Below are positions 1 through 9,525 of a stretch of 64,000 nt of DNA, piece after piece. Both the position numbers and the translations under genes were made by a program. The notes beneath the pieces are model-generated. The model was not told the origin of the DNA and did no database searches. It worked only from the letters and a program-made list of their open reading frames with translations. The DNA comes from CAIVVT01 sp963838205 (GTDB taxonomy: Bacteria > Acidobacteriota > Terriglobia > Bryobacterales > Bryobacteraceae), in NCBI GenBank assembly GCA_963838205.1, contig CAWIQF010000024.1, positions 1-64,000 of the forward strand. The letters run 5' to 3'. The stretch's first letter is position 1, and every line of letters begins with the position of its first letter.

Positions 1-269
1 AGCGTGCGGCGGTTTTCACGTTCGCGCCGCTAACAGTGCGCGACGGCATGCGAAGCATGGAGTCACTCCTGATAGATTGGATAGTTGTCGGATCCGCCCC
101 TCGGGGTCAGCTCCGGGAATGGAGCGGGTCGTTTGGATCAAACCGTCGCGAGGTACTGCTCAGCCCACGCAGCCTGATTCCCTTCGCCCAGGTCGTTCTC
201 CGCGGATAGCCCGCGCCGGATGTTTGCGGGGAGCATTGAAGGTTAAATGCAGTACGGGAGATTGAATCG
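1..269. other. Upstream leader of the permease gene with short hairpins
   Basis: No complete gene is seen here. A reading frame open at the left edge closes at a TAA near base 33 and could be the tail of an upstream gene, but it is too short to judge. Three small hairpins follow one another: CCCC-TC-GGGG near 97-106, GCTCC-GGGAAT-GGAGC at 110-125 and GTTTG-GAT-CAAAC at 131-143. They would lie in the 5' leader of the permease. I could not match the segment to a known riboswitch consensus. Confidence 0.35.
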
Positions 270-2507
270 ATGCTGAATGGGGAAACGAACCGCCGGATGG
301 CCACGCGAGTGGTGGTGGCATCGACCGTGATGCTGTCCTTCATCTCGTTCTGGCGCGCGGCGGCGATTGTACTGTGCGACCTGGGCAGCTCGGCATTTTA
401 TGCCGGCGGCATCGCCGAGACGGCGGTTGGCAAGTCGGCGCCGTGGTTCATCCTTTCGATCATGCTGTTCAGTTACGCCGTGCGGGCGGTGTACATCGAG
501 AGCTGTTCGATGTTCGTCCGCGGCGGCGTCTACAAGGTCGTTCACGAGGCCCTGGGCGGGACACTGGCGAAATTCTCGGTGTCGGCGCTGTTGTTCGACT
601 ACGTGCTGACCGGCCCGATCAGCGGGGTCAGCGCCGGCCTCTACATCGCCGGGCTGTTAAACGAATCGTTGGAGGCGGCGGGCCACAAGGCCTGGATGAT
701 CGATCCGAAGATCTTTGCCGCGGGCATCGCGATCGTGGTGACGATCTATTTCTGGCGTAAGAACATTATCGGCGTGCATGAGTCGAGCCAGAAGGCGCTA
801 CGCATCATGCAGGTCACCACAGTGATGATCGTGATATTGATCGTCTGGGCGCTGACCACGATTTTCACGCGCGGCTACCAGCCGGTCCCGCTGCCCTCGC
901 CCTCCAACTTCCACGTCTCCAGCGAAAGCCTCGGCTGGCTGAACGGGACCGGTGTGGAACAACTGGTCTGGGTCGTCGTGCTGGTCGGGCTGGGGCACTC
1001 GCTGCTGGCTATGAGCGGCGAGGAAACCCTGGCGCAGGTGAACCGCGAGATCGCGCATCCCAAGCTGAAGAATCTCGAGAAGACCGGTCTCGTGATCTTC
1101 CTTTACAGCATGCTGTTCACCTCGATGGTGTCGTTCCTGGCCGTGATGCTGATCCCGGACGGGGTGCGCACGAAGCTGTATATCGACAACCTGATCGGCG
1201 GGTTGGCGATGTACCTCATCGGCCCGCTGTGGGCGCGGCTGAGCTTTCACGCATTCGTGGTCGTGGTCGGCGCGGTGATTCTTTCGGGTGCCGTCAATAC
1301 GGCCATCATGGGCTCCAACGGCGTGCTGAACCGGGTCGCCGAAGACGGCGTGCTGCCGGACGCGCTGCGCAAGCCGCACCGGAAATTCGGCACCACGTCG
1401 CGGCTCATCAACATTATCGCGGGGCTGCAAGTACTGACCATCCTGATCAGCCGCGGCGACCTCTATATGCTGGGCGAAGCATACGCCTTCGGAGTGATTT
1501 GGAGCTTTGCCATGAAGTCGCTGTCCGTGCTCGTGCTGCGCTACAAGCAGCCGCAGGCGCGGGAATGGCGCGTGCCGCTGAACTTCAGAATCGGCGGCGT
1601 CGAGCTGCCGGTCGGGCTGTTTCTCATCACCCTGGTTCTATTCGCTCTGGCGGTCACGAATCTGATGACCAAGAAGACGGCGACGATCGCCGGCATCGGG
1701 TTTACTTTGGCCTTGTTCACGCTCTTCGAGATCAGCGAGAAGATTCACAAGCGACACAAAACGGCGGCGCAGGCGGCCGAGTTGGAAAAGTTCAACCTCG
1801 AGGAGACGCCGGAGTTCGAGACGTCGCTGCCGCAGGCCAGGCCGGGCGGCGTGCTGGTGGCCGTGGGCAACCCGAACCGGCTCGACGTGGTACAGCGGGC
1901 GCTCGAGAAAACCAACACGCGCGAAATGGACATCGTCGTCATGACCGTCAAGCGCGTGAACAGCGCCGGCTCGGGTGAGCATGACCTGGCCGCGGGGCAG
2001 GTCTTCTCCACCGACATCCAGCTCCTTTTCAGCAAAGTAGTCACGCTCGCGGAAAAGTCCGGCAAACACGTCGAACTGCTGGTGGTGCCCGGAACGGAAG
2101 TCAACGACGTCATCCTGGAGACGGCCGTCAGACTGAAGTCGTCGTTGATCATGATCGGCGTGTCGGGCAAGATGCCCCTCGATGCCTTGGCAAAAGGATT
2201 CGGCGACTCCTGGGAGCACCTGCCCGCACCCCGGCCCAAGCTCTCGCTGGAGATCGTCCAGCCTAACGAGGACGAGCGCAATTTCATCAACCTGGGGCCG
2301 CATCCGCCGCGGCTGTGGCCGGAAGACGAGGAACTGCTCCATCGCCTGTGGTTGGAGATCAGCGAACAGGAGCCCGGCCACATCCTGCACCATCGCGACG
2401 TGTTGCGAGTGGCGCTGCGGCGGCTCGATCGCGACTGGAGCTCGGGCCGGCACGATGAAGTCATCGGGGAAGTCCAGGAGCCGCCCTCCCGAACGGAAAC
2501 GCCCTGA
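270..2507 (+). CDS. APC-superfamily permease with C-terminal UspA-like domain
   Basis: The 745-residue protein has about 12 hydrophobic membrane segments within roughly residues 1-490, in the pattern of amino acid/polyamine/organocation permeases. A soluble C-terminal half follows. Residues about 520-665 resemble a universal-stress-protein fold, with beta strands such as GGVLVAVGNPNRLDVVQRAL and SSLIMIGVSG. The last 75 residues are charged and probably cytoplasmic. Permeases with cytoplasmic USP-like domains are known as regulated transporters, but the substrate cannot be told from sequence; an amino acid is the default guess. The ATG at 270 is preceded by a weak purine stretch (cgggag). The GNAT gene starts 16 bases downstream of the stop, so the two may be co-transcribed. 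Confidence 0.8.
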   Translation: MLNGETNRRMATRVVVASTVMLSFISFWRAAAIVLCDLGSSAFYAGGIAETAVGKSAPWFILSIMLFSYAVRAVYIESCSMFVRGGVYKVVHEALGGTLAKFSVSALLFDYVLTGPISGVSAGLYIAGLLNESLEAAGHKAWMIDPKIFAAGIAIVVTIYFWRKNIIGVHESSQKALRIMQVTTVMIVILIVWALTTIFTRGYQPVPLPSPSNFHVSSESLGWLNGTGVEQLVWVVVLVGLGHSLLAMSGEETLAQVNREIAHPKLKNLEKTGLVIFLYSMLFTSMVSFLAVMLIPDGVRTKLYIDNLIGGLAMYLIGPLWARLSFHAFVVVVGAVILSGAVNTAIMGSNGVLNRVAEDGVLPDALRKPHRKFGTTSRLINIIAGLQVLTILISRGDLYMLGEAYAFGVIWSFAMKSLSVLVLRYKQPQAREWRVPLNFRIGGVELPVGLFLITLVLFALAVTNLMTKKTATIAGIGFTLALFTLFEISEKIHKRHKTAAQAAELEKFNLEETPEFETSLPQARPGGVLVAVGNPNRLDVVQRALEKTNTREMDIVVMTVKRVNSAGSGEHDLAAGQVFSTDIQLLFSKVVTLAEKSGKHVELLVVPGTEVNDVILETAVRLKSSLIMIGVSGKMPLDALAKGFGDSWEHLPAPRPKLSLEIVQPNEDERNFINLGPHPPRLWPEDEELLHRLWLEISEQEPGHILHHRDVLRVALRRLDRDWSSGRHDEVIGEVQEPPSRTETP

Positions 2508-2523
2508 GGAACGGCGGCGAGAT

Positions 2524-2994
2524 ATGAGCGAGATCGCAGTGCGGGTGGCGACGCCCGCCGACGCCGAGTTTTTGGTTCGTGGCAACGCTGCCATGGCACT
2601 GGAAACCGAGCACTTGTCGCTCGACCTGGACCGCTTGCGTGATGGAGTCCACGCCCTTTTCGAGCAACCCGGCCGCGGCGTCTACTACGTCGCCGAAATT
2701 GACGGGCAACGCGCCGGGCAAATGATGATCACGTATGAGTGGTCCGACTGGCGCAACGGCCTCTTCTGGTGGATCCAGAGCGTCTATGTCGAGCCCAGAT
2801 TCCGGTCGCAAGGCGTCTTCAAAGCAATCTATCGGCACGTCGAACATCTAGCCAGAACAAAGCCCGGAATCTGCGGGTTGCGGTTGTATGTAGAGAATAG
2901 CAACAGCCAAGCCCAGGAGATCTATCAACGTCTGGGCTTGCAACGGACGGCCTACCAGATGTTCGAGGTCGATTTCGTCCTGGGGCGCGAGTAA
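2524..2994 (+). CDS. GNAT-family N-acetyltransferase
   Basis: This 156-residue protein has the GNAT layout: an N-terminal strand (IAVRVATPADAEFLV), a central strand pair around YYVAEIDGQRAGQMMI, then WIQSVYVEPRFRSQGVFKAI, which holds the acetyl-CoA pyrophosphate-binding loop (R-x-x-G equivalent), and a C-terminal LRLYVENSNSQAQEIYQRLGL segment typical of the family. It should transfer acetyl from acetyl-CoA to an amine; the acceptor is unknown. The reading frame continues upstream inside the permease gene, but the ATG at 2524 matches the family's usual N terminus and sits behind a purine-rich stretch (gaggaacggcggcgag). It follows the permease by 16 bases. Confidence 0.85.
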   Translation: MSEIAVRVATPADAEFLVRGNAAMALETEHLSLDLDRLRDGVHALFEQPGRGVYYVAEIDGQRAGQMMITYEWSDWRNGLFWWIQSVYVEPRFRSQGVFKAIYRHVEHLARTKPGICGLRLYVENSNSQAQEIYQRLGLQRTAYQMFEVDFVLGRE

Positions 2995-3130
2995 ATCATT
3001 CACAAATTCTTCTTAAAATCATTGGCTTGCGTGAATTACTGGCATTGTTGAGGAGCTGGAAGGCCGCACGGCGGAGTGCCGCGCAAGGCGCTCAATCCTG
3101 GCTCCTTAAATGATCTCAGTCCCGCCCAAT

Positions 3131-3168
3131 CGTAGAACTCCACAACACGGGTGTTGTGATTCTCTACG
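3131..3168. promoter_or_regulatory. 38-bp interrupted inverted repeat, candidate activator site
   Basis: CGTAGA at 3131-3136 and CACAACAC at 3141-3148 are mirrored exactly by GTGTTGTG at 3151-3158 and TCTACG at 3163-3168, with a GG centre and 4-base interruptions. The centre lies about 80 bp upstream of the candidate sigma-54 promoter at 3231. That is a typical distance for an NtrC-type enhancer, and an NtrC-type activator is encoded at 7610-8971. It has no T-tract, so it does not look like an intrinsic terminator for the GNAT gene. The operator role is inferred. Confidence 0.5.
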
Positions 3169-3230
3169 GAGTTTTGGCGGATTAAAAATAGAATTTTCTT
3201 TTAAATCAATTGCTTACAATCGGCGGTAGA

Positions 3231-3250
3231 TTGGAGTCCCGCGTGCATTG
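3231..3250 (+). promoter_or_regulatory. Candidate sigma-54 (-24/-12) promoter
   Basis: TTGG at 3231-3234 and GTGCA at 3243-3247 give the GG-N10-GC spacing required for sigma-54 promoters. The -24 half matches TTGG well; the inner bases differ from the TGGCACG consensus. The ATG of the next gene is at 3293, with a strong Shine-Dalgarno (gagaaggagat) between. A possible sigma-70-like -10 box, TACAAT at 3215-3220, is an alternative but has no convincing -35. Confidence 0.45.
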
Positions 3251-3292
3251 TAAAGGGCACCCGCAAGAAGCGGCGAGAAGGAGATCAAGACA

Positions 3293-3955
3293 ATGGCAGT
3301 TCTATTACTCATCATCACGTTCGCGGTTTTCATCACCATCGACTGGGTCATGAATCACGGGAAGGCACCGGCCTTGAGCCTGGCCGAATCGCAGGCCGGT
3401 GCAGCGCCCAACGACGAAATCGTCGCTGGTTTCCATCTGCCTAAGCGGTTGCGCTATCACGCCGGCCACACCTGGGTGCAGCGCGAAAGGAAGAACCTGA
3501 ACCGCGTCGGCGCAGACGAATTTGCCGCCATCTTTGCCGGTCCCGTGGAGCGCATTGAATTGCCAAAGCCGGGCACCTGGGTGCGCCAGGGCCAGAAGGC
3601 TATCTCATTGTTCCGCAATGGGGAAAAGATCGAAATGGTGTCTCCGGTAGAAGGTGAAATCGTGGAAGTGAACCAGGATCTGCTGACTGATCCGGCGTTA
3701 TTGCGCAGCGACCCCTATGGCAATGGCTGGCTGATGTCGGTCTTCGCTCCGGACGAGGAAGGGCCCACCCGCAACCTCCTGCCGGTGTCCCTGATCGCCA
3801 CTTGGATGCGCGAAGCCGCCGAGAGATTTTACCTCCTGCAGCCCATGCCGGCCGGTGTCACTGCCGCCGACGGAGGTCGTCCTTCCGAACTCGCCACTGC
3901 GTCTCTCTCTAATGAAGTGTGGAAAAAATCAGCGAAGGAGTTCTTCCTGAGTTAA
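3293..3955 (+). CDS. Membrane-anchored GcvH/lipoyl-domain-like protein
   Basis: The 220-residue protein begins with one hydrophobic helix (about residues 2-20), then a domain that follows glycine cleavage H protein: HAGHTWVQRE (about 56-65), ELPKPGTWVRQG (89-100), SPVEGEIVEVN (117-127) and DPYGNGWLMSV (140-150). In true GcvH the lipoylated lysine lies eight residues before the proline of the PVxG turn. Here that position is Gly110 and the nearest lysine is Lys112, so canonical lipoylation is doubtful. It heads a run with the HybA-like, HybB-like and sensor kinase genes, which suggests a structural or carrier role in a respiratory complex rather than glycine cleavage; no gcvT or gcvP is nearby. 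The exact function is unknown. Confidence 0.75.
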   Translation: MAVLLLIITFAVFITIDWVMNHGKAPALSLAESQAGAAPNDEIVAGFHLPKRLRYHAGHTWVQRERKNLNRVGADEFAAIFAGPVERIELPKPGTWVRQGQKAISLFRNGEKIEMVSPVEGEIVEVNQDLLTDPALLRSDPYGNGWLMSVFAPDEEGPTRNLLPVSLIATWMREAAERFYLLQPMPAGVTAADGGRPSELATASLSNEVWKKSAKEFFLS

Positions 3956-3974
3956 CTCCAACTCACTTCCGGAT

Positions 3975-4010
3975 GTAGAAAAATTCTACCATCAGACAAG
4001 TTTGTCTGAT
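3975..4010. promoter_or_regulatory. Two adjacent perfect inverted repeats in the operon gap
   Basis: The 92-base gap between the GcvH-like and HybA-like genes holds GTAGAA-AAA-TTCTAC (3975-3989) followed directly by ATCAGACAA-GT-TTGTCTGAT (3991-4010). CTTCCGG near 3965 and CCGGAAG near 4027 could pair around both. In RNA these would form a clustered stem-loop that could stabilise the downstream message or separate expression of the two genes. As DNA they could be operators. Confidence 0.45.
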
Positions 4011-4047
4011 ATACCTTAGGGTAGGACCGGAAGTTGAGGAGTTTGAG

Positions 4048-4788
4048 ATGGTAAAAGCTGTTCTCTACGACAGCACCCTATGTATCGGTTGCCGCCAGTG
4101 TGAGCAGGCCTGCGCTGCGGGCAAGAATCTGGCCTACAACGACAAGATCGCGGCGGAAGAGTATCTGTCGGATCGGAAGTTGACGACAATCCGCACGCAC
4201 GGGGAGCGTTTTTCCCGCAAGCTGTGCATGCATTGCCTGGACCCGACCTGCGTTTCGGTGTGCCCGGTGGCGGCACTCGAGAAGACCGGGCTGGGTCCTG
4301 TCGTTTATCACGAAGATCGGTGCATGGGGTGCCGCTATTGCATGGTGGCCTGCCCCTTCCAGGTGCCGGTCTACGAGTGGCACTCGCGACTTCCGCGGAT
4401 GCGCAAGTGCGATATGTGCGCCGACCTGCTGGTGAAGGATCAGGCGACGCGCTGCAGCACAGTGTGTCCGATGAACGCCACCATCACCGGCGAGCGCAAC
4501 GCACTGCTGGCCGAGGCGCGCAAGCGGATCGCCGACAACCCCACGCAGTATTATCCGGAGGTTTACGGCGTGGCCGAGGCCGGCGGCACGTCGGTGCTGG
4601 TGATCGCGGCCGTCCCCTTCGGCCAGATCGGCTACGACACCGGGATTCCGAAATCGCCAATGCCCGCTTTCACCTGGGCCGTGTTGCAGCACATTCCGCA
4701 AGTGGTCGCCGTGGGCACGGTACTGCTCGGAGGGATCTACTGGATCACCAGTCGCCGCGAGGATGTGGCGCGCGAGGAGGGACGCTGA
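4048..4788 (+). CDS. HybA-like 4Fe-4S electron-transfer protein
   Basis: The 246-residue protein has four cysteine clusters in the order seen in HybA/DmsB/NrfC-type subunits: CIGCRQCEQAC (about residues 12-22), CMHCLDPTCVSVCP (60-73), CMGCRYCMVACP (92-103), then CDMC (118-121) with CSTVCP (133-138). That fits four [4Fe-4S] clusters. A hydrophobic segment near residues 211-233 would anchor the C terminus in the membrane, as in HybA. No Tat signal is seen at the N terminus, so the side of the membrane is uncertain. Its stop codon overlaps the start of the HybB-like gene by one base, so the pair is translationally coupled. It should pass electrons between a catalytic partner, absent from this window, and the quinone-reactive HybB-like subunit. 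Confidence 0.88.
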   Translation: MVKAVLYDSTLCIGCRQCEQACAAGKNLAYNDKIAAEEYLSDRKLTTIRTHGERFSRKLCMHCLDPTCVSVCPVAALEKTGLGPVVYHEDRCMGCRYCMVACPFQVPVYEWHSRLPRMRKCDMCADLLVKDQATRCSTVCPMNATITGERNALLAEARKRIADNPTQYYPEVYGVAEAGGTSVLVIAAVPFGQIGYDTGIPKSPMPAFTWAVLQHIPQVVAVGTVLLGGIYWITSRREDVAREEGR

Positions 4789-5966
4789 TGCGGACCCATT
4801 CCCGTTTCACGTTCTGGCGGATCGTCGGCGCGGTGATCATGCTGGCCGCGCTGGCCGCCACGGTGCTGCGCTTCGCCGGCAGTCTCGGCGCTTCCACCAA
4901 CCTCAGCGACCGATTCCCGTGGGGCATCTGGATCGGCTTCGACGTGCTATGCGGCGTGGGCCTCGCGGCCGGCGGATTCACGCTCGCGGCGACGGTTCAC
5001 ATTTTCCATCTCAAACGCTTCGAGCCCATCGTGCGGCCAGCCATCCTGACCGCATTCCTGGGATACGTGCTGGTTTGCGCGGCGCTGATGTTCGACCTCG
5101 GCCGGCCGTGGAACATCTGGCACCCGCTGATCATGTGGAACCCGCACTCGGTGATGTTCGAGGTCGGCTGGTGCGTGACGCTTTACACGACGGTCCTGTT
5201 CCTCGAATTCCTGCCCCTGGTGTTGGAACGGTTCCGGCTCGAGCGCGCGCGGCAGATGCTGCGCCGCATCATGATTCCGCTCGTCATCCTGGGCGTGATT
5301 CTCTCCACGTTGCATCAAAGCTCGCTGGGCACGCTGTTCCTGATTATGCCCGAGAAGATGAATGCGCTCTGGTATACGCCACTGCTGCCGATCCTATTCT
5401 TCGTCTCGGCCATTGCGACCGGTTTGGCCATGACGATTTTCGAGTCCTGGCACAGTGCCCGGGCCTTCGCCCGGCAACTCGAATTCCCGCTGATCCAGAA
5501 ACTCTCGCGCGTGCTGGCGGTGATGATCGCCCTCTATCTGGCCATGCGCTTCATGGACCTTTCCGGGCGGCACGCCTGGGGCAGGCTGGACCAGCCCGGC
5601 GCCGAGCGCTGGCTGTTCGCGCTGGAGATCGTGCTGATGGCGGTGCCAATGCTGCTGCTGTTGCGCGAGCGAACCCGGCGCAGTCCGCAGGCGATTTACC
5701 TTGCGGCGGTGATGTACCTGCTCGGCTTCGTCACCAACCGGCTCAACGTCGGCATCACCTCGCTCGAGCGCGCCTCCGGCGTCCACTACACTCCGAAGTG
5801 GAGTGAAATCGCGGTGACTCTGGGTATCGTCGTGGCCGGCTTCGCCATCTTCCGCTTCGCGGCCCAGCATCTGCCGGTCTTCGAGGACGCCGTGGAATCC
5901 GTGCCGCCGGCGCCCTGGGAAGAGGAAATGCGCGGCCCCGCCTATGCGGCTTCGCAGCGCGACTGA
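4788..5966 (+). CDS. HybB/NrfD-family integral membrane protein
   Basis: This 392-residue protein has about ten hydrophobic segments and NrfD/PsrC/HybB-like features, such as FPWGIWIGFDVLCGVGLAAG near residues 44-63 and FDLGRPWNIWHP near 103-114. Family members bind menaquinone and exchange electrons with a 4Fe-4S partner. The reading frame is open further upstream inside the previous gene, but the ATG at 4788 gives the expected N terminus and overlaps the HybA-like stop (TGATG). The kinase gene starts three bases after its stop. HybB is the better match because the partner is HybA-like. Confidence 0.87.
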   Translation: MRTHSRFTFWRIVGAVIMLAALAATVLRFAGSLGASTNLSDRFPWGIWIGFDVLCGVGLAAGGFTLAATVHIFHLKRFEPIVRPAILTAFLGYVLVCAALMFDLGRPWNIWHPLIMWNPHSVMFEVGWCVTLYTTVLFLEFLPLVLERFRLERARQMLRRIMIPLVILGVILSTLHQSSLGTLFLIMPEKMNALWYTPLLPILFFVSAIATGLAMTIFESWHSARAFARQLEFPLIQKLSRVLAVMIALYLAMRFMDLSGRHAWGRLDQPGAERWLFALEIVLMAVPMLLLLRERTRRSPQAIYLAAVMYLLGFVTNRLNVGITSLERASGVHYTPKWSEIAVTLGIVVAGFAIFRFAAQHLPVFEDAVESVPPAPWEEEMRGPAYAASQRD

Positions 5967-5969
5967 TCC

Positions 5970-7609
5970 ATGCCCGAGCGCTCTGCCATTCGCCTGCCTC
6001 GCCTTGGCCTTGCGGCCAAGCTGGCGGGGTGTCTCATCGGCGGCGCGCTGATCTATTCCGCCTGCTTCTCGTTCTTCCAACGGAGGCTCGAACAGCGCCA
6101 TCTCGAGGCGCTGGTCAACCTGAGCGCCTTGCGTGTCGCCGATATCATTCAAAACAGCGCGCGGCATGCCATGATGCAGAACGATCGCGAGCAGCTCTAC
6201 GCCGTGATCCGCGACATCGGCCGCGAGCCCGGCATCCGCCTGCTGCGCATCATTAGTGAAGAGGGCCTGGTACGGCATTCCACGAATGCGCGCGAGGTTG
6301 GCACGATGGTCGATAAGTCGGCCGAGGCGTGTTATGGCTGCCACGCCCAGTCGCAACCGCTATCGCGCCTGAATCGCAAAGACCGGACGCGCGTGTACCT
6401 GGAACCGGACGGCCGGCGGACTCTCGCGATCATTCAGCCCGTCGAGAACGCTCCGGATTGCAGCAGCGCCGCGTGCCACGCTCACCCCGCCGATCGGCAG
6501 ATCCTGGGCGTGATCGATGCCCATCTCGCGCTCGACGCCGTCGACGCGCAACTGGCCGAACAGCGGGCGCAGATGCTGGGTTTCACCATCGTCGCCGCGC
6601 TCATCGTCAGCCTCTCGGGCGGCGGCTTTATCTTCCTGTTCGTCCATCGCCCGGTGCGTGAGCTGATCTACGGAACGCTGCGCATCGGCCGCGGCGACCT
6701 CAGCCACCGCATCCACGTCGAGGCCCGCGATGAGCTGGGCCTGCTGGCCGCTTCGTTCAACCGGATGGCCGAAGAGCTGGGCCTGGCCTACTCTCAGTTG
6801 CAGGAGTGGGGCCGCCGCCTCGAGGAGCGCGTGCACGACAAGACCGCCGAGCTCGAAAAAGCGCACAAGGGGATGATCCAGAGCGAGAAGATGGTCTCGC
6901 TCGGCAAGCTCGCGGCCACGGTCGCGCACGAGGTGAATAACCCGCTGTTCGGCATGCTCACCTACGCCCGGCTGACGATGAAGGAGCTGGGCAAGCTCGA
7001 TCTTCCGGCCGAAAAGCTCGATCGCATCCAGAATTATCAGGCCATCATCGAACGCGAAAGCAAGCGTTGCGGTGAGCTCATGAAAGGCCTCCTGGCCTTC
7101 GCCCGGCAAGCTCCGCCGCAGCACGCCATGACCCAGTTGAACACCATCGTCGAACGCGCCCGCGCGCTGGTGATGCACCAATACGAGCTGGCGCAAATCG
7201 AGTTGCGCATCGCGCCCGACCCGGCCCTGCCGGAGATCTCCTGCGACCCCGATCAGGTGCAGCAGGTGCTGATCATCCTGCTGGCCAACGCCTGCGACGC
7301 GCTGGGTCGCGGCGGCGCGGTCACCGTCACCACCCGCGCCCTGCCCGGCGGCGCTGGCGTCGCCGTCAGCGTCCGCGACACCGGGCCGGGCATCCCCGAA
7401 GACATGCAAGCCCAGATTTTTGAACCGTTCTTCAGCACCAAGGACGACCAGCACCGCACCGGCCTCGGGCTGGCCGTCGCCCGCGGCATTGTGGAACGCC
7501 ACGGAGGTACGATCACTGTGGAGTCCCAGCCTGGCAAGGGGGCGGAGTTCCTGGTGCATCTGCCACTGTCGGCGGCCCCGGAACGCCCGGCCGCGGCGAG
7601 TGAGACTAC

Positions 7610-7613
<4 letters not shown>
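5970..7613 (+). CDS. Heme-binding (CxxCH) sensor histidine kinase
   Basis: The 547-residue protein has a first membrane helix (about 14-35), an extracytoplasmic region of about 165 residues, a second helix (about 205-225), a HAMP domain (about 226-278), a coiled coil, and HisKA with HEVNNPLFGML (His320). The ATPase domain shows NACDALG, DTGPGIPE and GLGLAVARG boxes. The sensor region carries CYGCH (121-125), a classical c-type heme site, and a CxxxxCH at 164-170, a possible second site. Covalent heme there suggests sensing of redox state, oxygen or another heme ligand. The gene lies three bases after the HybB-like gene and overlaps the response regulator by ATGA, so electron-transfer proteins and their probable controller are one unit. 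Confidence 0.88.
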
Positions 7614-8971
<1,358 letters not shown>

Positions 8972-8987
8972 AGGAGCGCCGCCGAGC

Positions 8988-9524
8988 GTGATGCAAGGCG
9001 TCGATCTGATTCGCGCAGGCGCCGACGGCCGGATGGCCCCGGCTCTCGAACTGCTCGATCGCCTGGCCGGCGTGCTCGCCCGCCGCCTCGGCGTCTCGTG
9101 TCACGTGCAAGCGCCCGTCTTCGACATCGCCTTCGCCGAGGATCTGGTCCGCGGGCAATACTACTCCTCCTCCGTCCTGGCCGCGCTAACGCCGCCCGCC
9201 GCGGGCCACGCCGCGCTCGCCGTCACCGAGGCCGATCTCTATGTGCCCGTGCTGACCTTCGTTTTCGGCGAGGCGCAACTCGGCGGCCCGCGCGCCATTG
9301 TGTCGTTGCATCGGCTGCGCGAAGAATTCTATGGTCTGCCGCGGGACGAGAAAAAGTTGGACGCGCGATTGGCCAAGGAGGCGCTCCACGAGCTCGGCCA
9401 CACGCTCGGGCTGCGCCACTGCGACGACTGGCGCTGCGTCATGGCCTCGTCTCACGCCGTCGAGCGCCTGGATCTCAAAGAAGCGCAGTATTGCCGCCAA
9501 TGCGCGCAGCGCCTCGGCCGCTGA
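8988..9524 (+). CDS. amzA: Archaemetzincin-like zinc metalloprotease
   Basis: The 178-residue protein carries the archaemetzincin signature: HELGHTLGLRH (134-144, three zinc-binding histidines and the catalytic Glu135), followed by Cys145, Cys150, Met152 (the Met-turn equivalent) and a CRQC pair at 169-172, which in this family form a second, structural zinc site. The spacing from Met to the CxxC is 16 residues by my count, close to the published family pattern. The start is GTG at 8988 or ATG at 8991, behind a gaggag stretch. It follows the regulator by 16 bases and converges with RNase R. Archaemetzincins are mainly archaeal and eukaryotic, with scattered bacterial members; the natural substrate is unknown. 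Confidence 0.9.
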   Translation: MMQGVDLIRAGADGRMAPALELLDRLAGVLARRLGVSCHVQAPVFDIAFAEDLVRGQYYSSSVLAALTPPAAGHAALAVTEADLYVPVLTFVFGEAQLGGPRAIVSLHRLREEFYGLPRDEKKLDARLAKEALHELGHTLGLRHCDDWRCVMASSHAVERLDLKEAQYCRQCAQRLGR

Positions 9525-9525
9525 C

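Noticed and set aside
1..270. c-di-AMP (ydaO-yuaA) riboswitch before the permease
   Set aside because: Permeases with USP domains are common targets, but the conserved GGGTGAATC and GCTAACCTCG blocks are not present.
3131..3168. Intrinsic terminator for the GNAT gene
   Set aside because: The stem is followed by GAGTTTTGGC rather than a T-tract, and the distance and context fit an enhancer better.
3293..5966. Glycine cleavage or formate hydrogenlyase operon
   Set aside because: There is no gcvT, gcvP, hydrogenase large subunit or formate dehydrogenase; the HybA/HybB pattern and the altered lipoyl site argue against both.
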